From the NCBI GenBank assembly GCA_903881585.1, contig CAIRTW010000062.1, forward strand, positions 1 through 42,380: a DNA stretch of 42,380 nt, written 5' to 3'. The translations under genes and the position numbers were made by a program. Of this stretch, positions 42,313 to 42,380 are shown in pieces. This DNA comes from an uncultured Bacteroidota bacterium (GTDB lineage: Bacteria; Bacteroidota; Bacteroidia; Chitinophagales; Chitinophagaceae). Under the pieces are notes generated by a model. It saw nothing but the letters and a program-made list of their open reading frames with translations, was not told the origin of the DNA and did not search any database. How positions within the stretch are numbered: position 1 is the first letter of the stretch; every line of letters begins with the position of its first letter.

Positions 42313-42380
42313 ATGCCCACCCGCATATCCATCATAACCATTTGCTTCAACAATCTTGAAGACCTGAAGGCTACCTGTGC
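42313..42380 (+). CDS. GT2-family glycosyltransferase (5' end only)
   Basis: The visible 22 codons read MPTRISIITICFNNLEDLKATC and run off the right edge. ISIITICFN-x-x-x-x-L is the usual first strand and loop of GT2 (GT-A) glycosyltransferases, where the donor nucleotide binds. It is 3 bp from the GT4 stop and continues the glycan operon. Confidence 0.7.
   Translation, partial: MPTRISIITICFNNLEDLKATC

Noticed and set aside
1-42380. CRISPR array, tRNA/rRNA genes, insertion sequence or integrase
   Set aside because: No regularly spaced direct repeats, no cloverleaf with CCA-end pattern and no transposase or integrase protein were found on reading both strands.

Overview
The window is a 42.4 kb piece of chromosome from a member of the Bacteroidota, most likely order Chitinophagales (Chitinophagaceae-like). 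The grounds are TAnnTTTG/A promoter -7 boxes, few Shine-Dalgarno sites, two type IX secretion C-terminal sorting domains, a Wzi/RemB-like outer-membrane barrel, a dihydroorotase with the 'DDQVHFREPG' signature I associate with this phylum, and a split MetH. No rRNA, tRNA, CRISPR array, transposase or integrase was seen.

Layout. Positions 1-6100 hold the end of an unknown gene, an ArfB-type ribosome rescue factor, a secreted hypothetical, a flavin/2Fe-2S reductase, a GT-C-like membrane protein and the Mg2+ channel MgtE. Positions 6350-11440 hold a secreted protein of about 20 TPR units, a coiled-coil lipoprotein paired with a secreted helical protein, and a small Cys-containing secreted protein. 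At 11.6-14.3 kb the N-terminal homocysteine methyltransferase half of MetH is followed by an AT-rich two-gene cassette: an ABC-type AAA ATPase and a PIN-like protein. A TlpA-like thioredoxin, an orphan OmpR-type regulator, RuvC, a flippase-like protein and a DUF3108 protein follow.

Positions 19.1-22.9 kb encode a polysaccharide flippase and the GDP-L-fucose pair gmd-fcl. After purH comes a cluster of four tiny lipoprotein genes (40-45 codons, minus strand, 24.6-25.5 kb), all too short for ordinary ORF calling. Next are a second GT-C-like protein, the Wzi/RemB-like barrel, dihydroorotase, a MutS-like ATPase without a mismatch-binding domain, a probable 51-residue membrane protein, threonine aldolase, YceI, a T9SS-exported SBBP-type protein, a nitroreductase, a lipoprotein and Kbl. 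The window ends with a LamG/T9SS protein and the start of a more AT-rich glycan cluster (FkbM methyltransferase, GT4, GT2).

How the genes fit together. Many genes serve the cell envelope: GDP-fucose supply, a lipid-linked glycan flippase, a surface-polysaccharide barrel, glycosyltransferases and T9SS cargo. They are interleaved with housekeeping genes for purine and pyrimidine synthesis, Thr/Gly metabolism, Holliday-junction resolution and ribosome rescue. The best candidates for undescribed biology are the ATPase/PIN-like pair, which looks like an inserted defence-type cassette, and the tiny lipoprotein cluster, in which two paralogues keep an identical 12-residue tail while most of its codons differ synonymously. 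A family of short hairpins with conserved flanks and variable, mutually complementary arms occurs three times.
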